Below, piece by piece: positions 44,282 through 53,492 of a stretch of 64,000 bases of DNA. The position numbers and the translations under genes were made by a program. How positions within the stretch are numbered: the first letter of the stretch is position 1; the number at the start of each line of letters is the position of its first letter. The notes under the pieces were generated by a model. That model did no database searches. It saw only the letters and a list, made by a program, of their open reading frames with translations, and was not told where the DNA came from. Origin of the DNA: Granulicella sp. L56 (GTDB lineage Bacteria; Acidobacteriota; Terriglobia; Terriglobales; Acidobacteriaceae); assembly GCF_009765835.1 (NCBI RefSeq), contig NZ_LMUS01000006.1, positions 1,446,438 to 1,510,437 on the forward strand, in the 5' to 3' direction.

Positions 44282-46081
44282 ATGATCTCTCCGCGACGGC
44301 GCTTTATCGGTTCTTCCCTCTTCTTACTTGGTGGCGCATTGACCGATGCACTGACCACTCCACTTTGGAGATGGAAGCATTCTCTGACCGTAGAAGCGGC
44401 TGCATTGGATTCGAAAACGTCAGAAGTTCAATTTGTGGATGTGGCCCAGCAGGCCGGGCTGACCGTTCCCAATGTATGGGGTGGTATAGAGCATAAACGA
44501 TCGATCATTGAGACCAAAGGAAGCGGGTTGGCTTTCTTTGACTATGACAATGATGGGTGGCTTGATATTTACCTGACCAACGGAAATCGTCTCGACGCGA
44601 CCTGGCCGCCCGGAAAAGCACCTACCTCGCAACTCTATAAGAACAATCGCGACGGTACGTTCACCGATGTTACCGGGAAGTCAGGACTGGGGATTACAGG
44701 GTGGCAGACTGGCGTCTGCGTGGGCGACTACGATAACGATGGATGGGATGATCTTTTTTGTTGTTTCCTTGGGCACAATATGCTTTTTCACAACAATGGG
44801 AATGGCACCTTCACGGACGTAGCTCGCAAGGCCGGTCTTTATCAGGAAAAAGGACGCTGGGGCGCTGGTTGTACTTTTCTTGACTATGACCGTGATGGCC
44901 ACCTTGATTTATTCGTCTGCAACTACATCAAGCTGGACCTGGACCACATCCCTTCCGACAGTGCGACTCACTACTGCCAGTGGAAAGGCGTGCCCATTCT
45001 ATGCGGGCCGCGCGGACTTCCCGGCGACACTAACATTCTTTATCACAACAACGGAGACGGGACTTTTACTGATGTCTCCGAGCAATCCGGGATTCTGAAA
45101 CCTGGGCCACGCTATTCGATCACGCCCGTATCCTACGACTTCGACAACGATGGATGGCCAGATATTTATATTGCTGTAGATTCAGAAGCCAGCATTCTGT
45201 TCAAGAATAACCATGACGGCACATTTACCGATATCGCGGTAATGGCAGGTTGTGCCTACAACGCCGACGGACACGAGCAGGCTGGAATGGGCGTCGCAGT
45301 CGCTGACTATGATTGCGATGGATGGTTCGATATCTTCAAGACCAACTTTGTCGACGACACCTGTAATCTATACCACAACAACGGCGATGGGACCTTCACG
45401 GACGCGACCTCTCCTTCGGGCATTGGGGTCAACAATCGCTATGTGGCGTGGGGATGTGGCTTCATCGACTATGACAATGACGGTTGGCAGGACATCCTTC
45501 AGGTAAATGGGCATGTCTACCCTGAAGTCGATCGTTATAACCTGGGCGAACCATTTAAGAATCCGCGACTGGTTTATAAGAACCTTGGGAATGGGACCTT
45601 CAAGGATGTTTCCTCGGAGATGGGTCCCGGAATCAGCGAACGCTTTTCCAGCCGTGGCGCTGCATTCGGGGACTATAACAACAACGGGAATATGGATGCG
45701 CTTGTGCTAAATCTGAACGATCCACCATCCCTTCTGCGTAATGACGGAGGCAATAAGCAGAACTGGATCAAGATCAAGCTATTGGGAACTAAGTGCAATC
45801 GCACCGCCATAGGTGCGCGAGTACGAGTTATCACCGGCAAGCACATACAAATGGATGAAGTACACAGCGGTACCAGCGTGATGTCGCAAAGTGACTTGCG
45901 TCTCCACTTTGGCATCGGGAAAGCCGGCGCCGTAGACCTCGTCGAGGTGAAGTGGCCAACGACACAAAAGGTCGAACGATTTCCAAATGTTAAAGCGAAT
46001 CAAATCATCACAATTCGCGAAGGGGATGGAATCGTAACATCCTTCAAACCAAAATTGACGCAAAAATCCACTGGAATATAG
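44282..46081 (+). CDS. CRTAC1-family FG-GAP/ASPIC-UnbV protein
   Basis: A 599-residue protein from ATG 44282; a TTG at 44270 opens the frame but lies in the promoter. The N-terminus (SPRRRFIGSSLFLLGGAL) resembles a Tat or Sec signal. Six or so FG-GAP/VCBS repeats follow, each with an Asp-rich Ca loop such as FDYDNDGWLDIYLTNGN, DYDNDGWDDLFCC and DFDNDGWPDIYIA and a HNNGDGTFTDV tail. The final 110 residues are an ASPIC/UnbV domain (GTKCNRTAIGARVRVITGK, GIGKAGAVDLVEVKWPT). It is 76 bp after the larger ASPIC/UnbV-redoxin-TPR protein and shares its orientation. Beta-propeller proteins of this type may bind surface ligands or form adhesive scaffolds. Confidence 0.85.
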   Translation: MISPRRRFIGSSLFLLGGALTDALTTPLWRWKHSLTVEAAALDSKTSEVQFVDVAQQAGLTVPNVWGGIEHKRSIIETKGSGLAFFDYDNDGWLDIYLTNGNRLDATWPPGKAPTSQLYKNNRDGTFTDVTGKSGLGITGWQTGVCVGDYDNDGWDDLFCCFLGHNMLFHNNGNGTFTDVARKAGLYQEKGRWGAGCTFLDYDRDGHLDLFVCNYIKLDLDHIPSDSATHYCQWKGVPILCGPRGLPGDTNILYHNNGDGTFTDVSEQSGILKPGPRYSITPVSYDFDNDGWPDIYIAVDSEASILFKNNHDGTFTDIAVMAGCAYNADGHEQAGMGVAVADYDCDGWFDIFKTNFVDDTCNLYHNNGDGTFTDATSPSGIGVNNRYVAWGCGFIDYDNDGWQDILQVNGHVYPEVDRYNLGEPFKNPRLVYKNLGNGTFKDVSSEMGPGISERFSSRGAAFGDYNNNGNMDALVLNLNDPPSLLRNDGGNKQNWIKIKLLGTKCNRTAIGARVRVITGKHIQMDEVHSGTSVMSQSDLRLHFGIGKAGAVDLVEVKWPTTQKVERFPNVKANQIITIREGDGIVTSFKPKLTQKSTGI

Positions 46082-46142
46082 AAAGAACAGCCTGATACCG
46101 TTCAAGCCGAATAGTTTTATTCGTGGCTATCTTTAGGCTTAT

Positions 46143-47786
46143 TCACTTTACTGCTGAAATTCCGGAATCTCCTGGTTGGACAATCAGGAACTGCTTAACC
46201 TCTCTCCGTTGCCTATCTACAGCTTCCGCCTGCTGTCGCTTAATCTGGTCGTGAAGCTGTAACTCCTGTTTGGCCTTTGACGACTGACCAGTCCGGTCGT
46301 AGGCCATTGCCAAGTGATAGTGAGCATCTACATTCTGAGGATTTGCTTCAATTGCTTTTTTATAGAAGTCGATCGCGCTCTGAAAAGAACGCTGCGAAGC
46401 AGAGATAATTCCGAGTTGAAGATAGGCCTCGCTGCATTTCGGGTCAATCGTCACAGCCTTCAGCAATAGAACTGAAGCCAGCTCTACTGCCTGTTTGTCG
46501 GGCGATTTCTCCTGCTGCTTCAAGATGGCCATTGCATAAAGATAGTTAGCAACTGAGTTCTCAGGCTCTTGCTGCACAAAGCGAGCTAGCTTTGGCTCGA
46601 TGCAGACTAACGAATTTGGCGCCGCCATCTGGATCTTGCCCATGAAGATGTAAGGACTGGAATCACTTGGATTTAGATCGGAAGCAGCGCAAAGATGCAG
46701 TGCCGCCTCATCGTAGCGAGCACCAGCAAAGAGCGCAGTGCCTAGCGCTGTCTGCATTCTGGCGGATTTAGGATATGCATCTGCACCTCTGCGGAAAACT
46801 TCCTGCGCCTGCCAAACAGCACGATGGAGAAGTAACTCAGAACCCCATTCAAAATAATTCTGCTCGCTTGGGCTAAGCTTTACCGCTTGCTCATATTCGT
46901 GAACGGCCGACAGCGGATCACCCGATTTTTCATCCAATTCGCCCATCAATCGATACAGGCCGTCACTTTGATGATTCTCTAATAGTTCATGAATTCGCCC
47001 GTGAGCTTTCGAGAGATCACCACTCCCCACATACGCCAGTCCCAGGTCATACAGATTCCCCTCATTCTTTGAATCAATTCGATAGGCACTCTCCAACAAG
47101 GGGATAGCCTCCTGGTACTGCTTATTACTGAGGTAAAACTCCCCCATATGGAAATTTGTTTCGAAGCTGCCAGGAGCATTGGCGAGGGCCACTCGTAATT
47201 TACTTTCAGATTCCTCTTCTACCTTGGAGTCTGATGGAGCGCCTGCAGCGATATGACCTGCATCTTGCGGCTTGAGTGTGGCAGTATCACTGGCGAGAGA
47301 CTCACTGGTTCGCAGGATCGAGTCCGATCCGTGCCCCCCTACAGCGGTCCAATCAGTAACTCCCGCAACAGTAAAGTTGGGCTGATCGGTGAACTCCATG
47401 GCCTGCGCTTCAGGTTGCGCCGATGGCTTGTCACTCAAAGCCAATCCTGGCTCCTGAAGCACAAGACGTATCTTTTCTATATTATTTTTGGACGGTACGA
47501 GTATTGTAAGGACTTGACTATGTAATCCTGATTTTTCTGCAGCAAGCTGATAACTGCCCGGCGCGATGGGCGAAAACTCGAAGGCACCACTTGCGTTCGT
47601 CTTCATCTCTAAATTGTCCGAGGCGCTCTTCTTCTCCAATGTAACGGCGGCGTCGCTCACCGGCTTTTCGTCGAAGCTGAGAACAATGCCTTTTATCGTC
47701 GAACCACCTGAGGGCATTGGGGATGCTTGTTGAGCAACCGCAGATGGAGATACCAGCAGCATGAGCGTTATGACAACCGACAGCAC
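46143..47786 (-). CDS. TPR protein with N-terminal carboxypeptidase-regulatory-like domain
   Basis: A 547-residue exported protein, starting at GTG 47786 with GGAGG about 11 bases upstream. Residues 1-18 are a signal peptide. Residues 30-110 are a carboxypeptidase-regulatory-like domain (KGIVLSFDEKPVSDAAVTLE, SGAFEFSPIAPGSYQL), the same kind of domain found at the start of the receptors. Residues 195-520 carry about nine TPRs (for example PQNVDAHYHLAMAYDRTG). It is divergent from the receptor at 48126 and ends against the CRTAC1-type gene. The shared Cna-B-like domain makes a physical link with the receptors plausible but unproven. Confidence 0.82.
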   Translation of the reverse strand: MLSVVITLMLLVSPSAVAQQASPMPSGGSTIKGIVLSFDEKPVSDAAVTLEKKSASDNLEMKTNASGAFEFSPIAPGSYQLAAEKSGLHSQVLTILVPSKNNIEKIRLVLQEPGLALSDKPSAQPEAQAMEFTDQPNFTVAGVTDWTAVGGHGSDSILRTSESLASDTATLKPQDAGHIAAGAPSDSKVEEESESKLRVALANAPGSFETNFHMGEFYLSNKQYQEAIPLLESAYRIDSKNEGNLYDLGLAYVGSGDLSKAHGRIHELLENHQSDGLYRLMGELDEKSGDPLSAVHEYEQAVKLSPSEQNYFEWGSELLLHRAVWQAQEVFRRGADAYPKSARMQTALGTALFAGARYDEAALHLCAASDLNPSDSSPYIFMGKIQMAAPNSLVCIEPKLARFVQQEPENSVANYLYAMAILKQQEKSPDKQAVELASVLLLKAVTIDPKCSEAYLQLGIISASQRSFQSAIDFYKKAIEANPQNVDAHYHLAMAYDRTGQSSKAKQELQLHDQIKRQQAEAVDRQRREVKQFLIVQPGDSGISAVK

Positions 47787-48125
47787 TCTGAGAAGTCCTC
47801 CGCAACCTTAGTTTGTAATAGGCATAGCTCGTAGAAATCTAACATGGTGAAGTCACAGTGGCAGCTCAGTGGAAAATATGTGCAGGTCTATCATTCATGG
47901 TCGTGAATGCTGCTGTCGCTTTGGCCGTCACGCCGCCAACTCGCCGCAAAGCAATCCCATTGTAAGGCCGCTACGTGCTTCGCGGTACAGATGGCATAAG
48001 TGTTACGGAGCAATCACCTCCCAGCGCGGAAAAGTTGCATTGTGGTCGCAACATGACGACATAACTGGTTAGAAGGTACAAGCGATCAGTAATATGGAGC
48101 AGCCAGATTATTTTCCGGGAGTGGA
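47787..48125. other. Divergent intergenic region, no gene seen
   Basis: This region separates a leftward TPR gene and a rightward receptor. It has a 6-bp inverted repeat CATTCA-TGGTCG-TGAATG (47892-47909), which could be an operator. The receptor's ribosome binding site CGGGAG is near 48116-48121. No coding sequence was supported. Confidence 0.4.
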
Positions 48126-51100
48126 ATGACGAAAACCTTCGCAAAAGATGCAGATGTCAAACGCATCCTCACACAGATTCCGATCAGACGGCTTTCTACA
48201 GGCCTCGCTTTGGCGCTCATCGTCCTTCTCCCGTCCTCAACGCGAATACTGGCACAAAATAATGTGGCAATCATTTGGAGGGGAGTACTACACAACGCTG
48301 CTGGTGCTCCAATACAAGGAGCATCAGTCCACCTCAAAGGGATGAGTAGAAGCATCGATGCCACCACTGGGAGCGATGGGCACTTTCAGTTGGAAGAAGT
48401 CCTGGCTGGATCGTATCAACTCTCGGTCGAGGTAAATCACCGTACTGTCCGAGATACTCGGCCAATCAACATATCCGACTCCGCGCTCATCGTCACCATT
48501 ACGCTCTCGAGCCAGCAGGGCCTATCCGTCGATTCGTTGGCAGAACAACATGCTGGTACAGGTGGTGAAGCGCTTTCAAGTCAAGCGGTGAGCGAGCTCC
48601 CACTCAACAAGCGTGATTTTAGCCAGCTATTGCTACTGGCTGCCGGGACCATGACAGACACGAATGGTGCCACTAACTTTACGCAACAATTTGCCATCAA
48701 CGGTCAGCGCGGCGTCGAGGCCGTCTTCGCAATGGATGGAGCGGATATTAGTGATCCCGAGATGGGCGGCTCTACATTCTCCAACTTTAATGTCGATGCG
48801 GTGCAGGAGATTCGATCAAGTTCCGGTTGGATGCCTGCGGAGATCGGCCGCGGCGGCGCAGGCTTCACAAATATCATCACCCGATCGGGCAGCAGTGGAT
48901 TTCATGGCTCTGTATTTGAGTTTGTCAGAAATTCGGCATTCGATGCCCGCAACTACTTCGATCATGCTTCGGCTGAACATCCAGAACGGATACCGCCATT
49001 CCGCCGCAACGAATTCGGATTTACAAATGGCGGCCCGGTAAAAATACCCGGTATATATAACGGCCGGGGTAAGACATACTACTTTGGTCAGTATCAGGGC
49101 TTTCGCCAGGTCCTCGGAACCACCCAGGTCTTTCCCGTGCCGACAGCAGAGGAACGCATGGGAATAGATACAACAGCCTATCCCGGCGATACCTTGATTG
49201 TCCCCGTAGATCCCGGGATCGCCAAAGTTCTGGCGCGGTACCCGCTACCTAATCTTCCGACTGGTTCCTACGGGGTACACACGTATGCGACCTCCTCCAA
49301 GGTCGTCACCAATGCAGATCAGTTCTCCATTCGGCTGGATCACAATCTCTCTGAAAAAAACCATCTCTTAGTTCGGTTCAATTTCAACAACCTGACAGGA
49401 CCCACTACGAATCCTGACCAAACCGCAATTGATCCTTCCTTTGGTGTGCAATACATCGACAGGCAGAGAAATATACTTGCGAACCTGACCCGTATGGTAT
49501 CGCCACACTTTACGGTGGAATCATCCCTTAGCATCACCCGCAGCACACCTTCTTTCCCGACTCCGAATCGGACTGATCCGGCATTGAAATTTAGCGATGG
49601 CTCCTTTGAGGCTTTCAATTCGGCTGCCGGATCGGTAATGACTGCATTTGGCAATTTATTTCAGGCACAGCAAAATTTCGTCGTGACCGCCGCACGGCAC
49701 ACGTTTAAATTTGGTGGCGAGGTTCGGCTGAACCGAGATACGACATACTTTGGCACCAGTCCGAACGGCGAATACGACTTCGGTGGCGGTACAGCATATG
49801 CAAGGTCCGAAATCTCATCACAAAGTGGAACCCACGATATCCACGCCGGCGACCCTCTGCCAGATACCCTGACCGGCTTACTTTCGGGTAGCCCTTTTAT
49901 CTACACCGTGGCTGTCGCACCGAGCTATTTCTCCAATGGCGAACATATTGGAGCAGCCGCGATCAATCGAAACGCTGGAGCAATTTACGTCCAGGACAGT
50001 TGGAAGCTGAGTGACCGCTTTCTTTTAGATTATGGCGTTCGCTGGGAGATCTATACACCCATCTCGGAGCGTGCAAAACGAACCGCAGGATTCTTGAATA
50101 CCCCCAGCGCACAAGAGTATGTCATCAACCCGCAGCCAGGATACAAAGAGAAGCTTAATGGTTGGGGGCCGCGATTGCAGCTTACATGGCGTGCCTCCCG
50201 GCAATTGCAGTTTCATGCTGGCGGCGCGGTGACCGTCATACCGCCAAATATCTGGCAGGACAATTTTCTAACAGGCTCAACACCTTTTGCGGTCTATCCC
50301 AGATTGACCGCAGCCAAAGGAGCACCCGTTCCTTTTGGCTTCACAATTTCACCGTCGCAACTGCCACGAGCCTACACACCAGCCGGTGCAGACATCTTTG
50401 CCAGCGGTAATACAAAAGACGTAGCTCCCAATACGGTGATGGACATTAACCGATATCAGAAAGATGTAGCAGCGCTCACGCCAAGCCACGTCATCAGCCC
50501 TCTAGGCCTTAGTGGAATTGATAGATCCTTCGGCAATGGCACCTTGTATACCTGGACAGCCGGCTTAGAGAGAATGTTTGGAACCCTGACGGCGGATGTG
50601 AACTATGTTGGAACTGCAGGCGTAAAACTCCCGCGTACAAGCTTTCCAAACGCTTATCCCGGAGCAGATCCGGAATTCGCCCGCTACACGCAGTTCGACT
50701 CCTCCGGCAATGTTATTGGTGGATTTGGGCTCGAAAGCATCATCACTGCAACGGCACACTCTACCTATCACGCGCTTCAAGCTTCGCTCACAGGAAACGT
50801 AGGCCATCGGGGTCCCAGTCTTCAAGCCAGCTATACCTGGGGTAAAGCGCTCGACGATACAAGCTCGGTCTCAGGCGGCTTGGGAGCTACCGGTGCAGTG
50901 GCCCAGGCCTACGCGCAAAATCCCTTCGATACCCACTCCGAAAAAGGACCGGCTACCTTCGACATCGGACAGGCATTTACGTTGAGCGCAGTTCAGGATC
51001 TCCATGTCGAAGACTGGGGCTTTCTCACTAGCGCCAACCGTAAGGTAACCACCGGATGGCAGCTTCTGGGCATCTCAACCATCACGAGCGGATCACCGTT

Positions 51101-51557
51101 TACCGTCTATTCCGGAGTTCAGCAGACCGGCGCTGGTTCAAACGGCGCTGATCGCCCCGATCAAATCGCAAAACCACATCTGTCGACAGCGAGAAAGATT
51201 CGAGAAGACTACTTTGGAAAAGGCGCGAACAATGCTTCTTACTTCTCAATCCCAATCAATCTTCCTGATGGGACTGGCCCGAACAAAGGTAGGTTCGGTA
51301 CCCTGGGGAGAAACACGTTTCGCGGTCCTGCCTTTTACAACTACGACTTCGCTCTTATTAAAGACACCCCGTTTGGCAGACGGAAGAGCGGCTCTGAGCT
51401 AGTCAACATACAATTTCGTTCGGAGTTCTTCAACCTTTTCAACATCGTAACGATGGGGCTTCCCGCAAACACGCTTGAAGGATCGGGCTTCGGTGTAATC
51501 AGCAAAACCGCTGGCAACTCGCGCCAGATTCAATTGTCGCTGAAGCTCATTTACTAA
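48126..51557 (+). CDS. Oar-like TonB-dependent receptor, second of the TPR/ASPIC cluster
   Basis: A 1143-residue receptor. The signal peptide has a longer than usual lead (MTKTFAKDADVKRILTQIPI) and ends at RILAQ near residue 44. A carboxypeptidase-regulatory-like domain (residues 50-125, LHNAAGAPIQGASVHLKG) and plug (SELPLNKRDFSQLLLLAAG; FAMDGADISDPEMGG) follow, then a barrel ending in QLSLKLIY. It ends only 36 bp from the convergent cysteine desulfurase gene. It is divergent from the TPR protein at 46143 and close to the ASPIC/UnbV proteins, which suggests a shared role in uptake of an undefined substrate. Confidence 0.9.
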   Translation: MTKTFAKDADVKRILTQIPIRRLSTGLALALIVLLPSSTRILAQNNVAIIWRGVLHNAAGAPIQGASVHLKGMSRSIDATTGSDGHFQLEEVLAGSYQLSVEVNHRTVRDTRPINISDSALIVTITLSSQQGLSVDSLAEQHAGTGGEALSSQAVSELPLNKRDFSQLLLLAAGTMTDTNGATNFTQQFAINGQRGVEAVFAMDGADISDPEMGGSTFSNFNVDAVQEIRSSSGWMPAEIGRGGAGFTNIITRSGSSGFHGSVFEFVRNSAFDARNYFDHASAEHPERIPPFRRNEFGFTNGGPVKIPGIYNGRGKTYYFGQYQGFRQVLGTTQVFPVPTAEERMGIDTTAYPGDTLIVPVDPGIAKVLARYPLPNLPTGSYGVHTYATSSKVVTNADQFSIRLDHNLSEKNHLLVRFNFNNLTGPTTNPDQTAIDPSFGVQYIDRQRNILANLTRMVSPHFTVESSLSITRSTPSFPTPNRTDPALKFSDGSFEAFNSAAGSVMTAFGNLFQAQQNFVVTAARHTFKFGGEVRLNRDTTYFGTSPNGEYDFGGGTAYARSEISSQSGTHDIHAGDPLPDTLTGLLSGSPFIYTVAVAPSYFSNGEHIGAAAINRNAGAIYVQDSWKLSDRFLLDYGVRWEIYTPISERAKRTAGFLNTPSAQEYVINPQPGYKEKLNGWGPRLQLTWRASRQLQFHAGGAVTVIPPNIWQDNFLTGSTPFAVYPRLTAAKGAPVPFGFTISPSQLPRAYTPAGADIFASGNTKDVAPNTVMDINRYQKDVAALTPSHVISPLGLSGIDRSFGNGTLYTWTAGLERMFGTLTADVNYVGTAGVKLPRTSFPNAYPGADPEFARYTQFDSSGNVIGGFGLESIITATAHSTYHALQASLTGNVGHRGPSLQASYTWGKALDDTSSVSGGLGATGAVAQAYAQNPFDTHSEKGPATFDIGQAFTLSAVQDLHVEDWGFLTSANRKVTTGWQLLGISTITSGSPFTVYSGVQQTGAGSNGADRPDQIAKPHLSTARKIREDYFGKGANNASYFSIPINLPDGTGPNKGRFGTLGRNTFRGPAFYNYDFALIKDTPFGRRKSGSELVNIQFRSEFFNLFNIVTMGLPANTLEGSGFGVISKTAGNSRQIQLSLKLIY

Positions 51558-51593
51558 GCTCTAAAAACCACAGAGCAAGCCATATAAATGAAC

Positions 51594-53492
51594 CTAACCA
51601 TTAAGTTGCTTGAGACGCCGCAAGGCAGCGACGAGCGCGTCAATGTCGTCAAAGCTGTTGTAAAGTGCAAGCGATGGACGAACCGTCGTCTCTACCCCGA
51701 ACCTACGCAGTGTGGGCTGCGCGCAATGGTGTCCTGAGCGCACAGCGATACCTTCACGATTCAGCGCTGCACCAACTTCCTCGGTGCGGAAACCATCAAG
51801 TACGAACGAGAGAACGCCAGCTTTTTCTTTCGCCGTGCCAATCAGACGCAGGCCGGGAATTGTCAGCAGTTCTTTTGTGGCATAGATCAGGAGTTCATGC
51901 TCGTAGTGCGCAATATTTGCCATGCCGATGCGATCGAGATAATCGATAGCAGCACCAAGTCCGACTGCATCGGCGATATTGCCCGTACCTGCTTCAAAGC
52001 GTGACGGGGGTGGTTGATAGATTGTCTTCTCAAAGGTGACGTCGACAATCATATTTCCTCCTCCTTGCCATGGAGGAGCTTCCGCTAATGCATCCGGCTT
52101 GCCGTAAAGAACACCGATGCCTGTCGGCGCGAAGACCTTGTGGCCGGAGAAGACATAGAAATCACAGTCGAGAGACTGCACATCAATGGGCATATGCGAA
52201 ACTGCCTGCGCGCCATCCACCAGCACGCGCGCACCATATCGATGCGCCATCTGGACCATTTGATGCGCAGGCGTGATGGTGCCCAACGCATTGGAGACCT
52301 GCGTTATCGAAACGAGTCTGGTTCTGGGATTAAGCAGCTTCTCATATTCATCGAGCAGAATCTGACCGTCGTCGTCTACTGGAGCAACGCGCAGGCGCGC
52401 GCCCTTCTCAGCAGCCAACATTTGCCAGGGAACGATGTTGGCATGATGCTCTATCCAACTGATGACAATCTCGTCGTCCTTGCCGATGTGCCTCCGCCCC
52501 CAGCTCTGCGCCACCAGATTGATAGCCTCCGTCGCACCGCGAACGAAAACAATCTCCTTGCTGGAAGAAGCATTGAGAAAATGGGCAACCTTGGTACGCG
52601 CATCTTCATAGGCATCCGTAGCGCGTGCCGCAAGCTCATGGGCAGCGCGATGGATGTTCGAATTCTCGTGCTCGTAGAAATACGAGATGCGATCAATAAC
52701 ACTCTGCGGCTTTTGCGTCGTCGCCGCGTTATCCAGCCAGATGAGCGGATGACCGTTGACACGCTCCTGAAGAATTGGGAAGTCACGGCGTATGGAGGCA
52801 ACGTCAAACTGCTGTCGCGGCAGATTCAAGTCCGGTAATGCAGCCAGACGAACATCTGAGGAGCGGCTTTGAGAAACCGGAAGTGGTTTAGAAAGCGCAC
52901 CTGCATCCTGGAGAAAATAGAGCGATGTCGCTGAGTTAAGAGCAGTAGCTGCATCTTTCTCTGTCGGAAAAGCTGGCGATAATGGAATAGAAAAAAAGGC
53001 TGGATCCAAGGAAGGAAACATTGTGTCGAAAGCAGGCAGCGGCAACGAAAACGGAGACGGCTGAGCCTCCACAGAAGTACCACGCGCAGCAACCGGAGCG
53101 AGACCGGGCTCCGAAGCAAGATATCCGGCACCAGGCGAAGGAGCGGGAATGGAGGCTACCTCCTCACCTTGAGGCATAGAAGGCAAAAAAGCCGGAGATT
53201 CTATTGCTCCGGGAAACCTGTCCAGAACAGATGGCGATGGCATTGACGGAGCCGATCCTCCAAACTGTGGAAGTCGAGCCTCAAAATCCGGTGCCATCTG
53301 TGGCGCATTAAGAGAAGACTGCGCAATAACAGGTCCAAGCCCTTGCGAGGGCTGCGTGCGGAAAAACTCATTTGCCAGTTGCGTTAATAAAGTAACGTCG
53401 GGCAGCTCTCTGGATGCAATGCTGCCTTCCGGAGCGAGCATCTCCGCAGCCGGACGAAGACCGTCTATTCTATTTTGGTCACTTGTACTCAT
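51594..53492 (-). CDS. SufS-type cysteine desulfurase with encapsulin-cargo N-terminal extension
   Basis: A 632-residue protein from ATG 53492, whose first codons overlap the end of the encapsulin gene; TTG 53510 is the open-frame alternative. Residues 1-225 form a Pro/Ser/Ala-rich, probably disordered extension with one motif-like patch, PDVTLLTQLANEFF. A full group-II desulfurase follows: LDNAATTQKPQSVIDRI, the PLP-binding Lys452 (SGHKVFAPTGIGVLYGK) and active-site Cys590 (RSGHHCAQP). It releases sulfur from L-cysteine as a persulfide. In Family 2A encapsulins the extended N-terminus directs this enzyme into the shell. The gene order shell-then-desulfurase with overlap is as expected. Confidence 0.9.
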   Translation of the reverse strand: MSTSDQNRIDGLRPAAEMLAPEGSIASRELPDVTLLTQLANEFFRTQPSQGLGPVIAQSSLNAPQMAPDFEARLPQFGGSAPSMPSPSVLDRFPGAIESPAFLPSMPQGEEVASIPAPSPGAGYLASEPGLAPVAARGTSVEAQPSPFSLPLPAFDTMFPSLDPAFFSIPLSPAFPTEKDAATALNSATSLYFLQDAGALSKPLPVSQSRSSDVRLAALPDLNLPRQQFDVASIRRDFPILQERVNGHPLIWLDNAATTQKPQSVIDRISYFYEHENSNIHRAAHELAARATDAYEDARTKVAHFLNASSSKEIVFVRGATEAINLVAQSWGRRHIGKDDEIVISWIEHHANIVPWQMLAAEKGARLRVAPVDDDGQILLDEYEKLLNPRTRLVSITQVSNALGTITPAHQMVQMAHRYGARVLVDGAQAVSHMPIDVQSLDCDFYVFSGHKVFAPTGIGVLYGKPDALAEAPPWQGGGNMIVDVTFEKTIYQPPPSRFEAGTGNIADAVGLGAAIDYLDRIGMANIAHYEHELLIYATKELLTIPGLRLIGTAKEKAGVLSFVLDGFRTEEVGAALNREGIAVRSGHHCAQPTLRRFGVETTVRPSLALYNSFDDIDALVAALRRLKQLNG

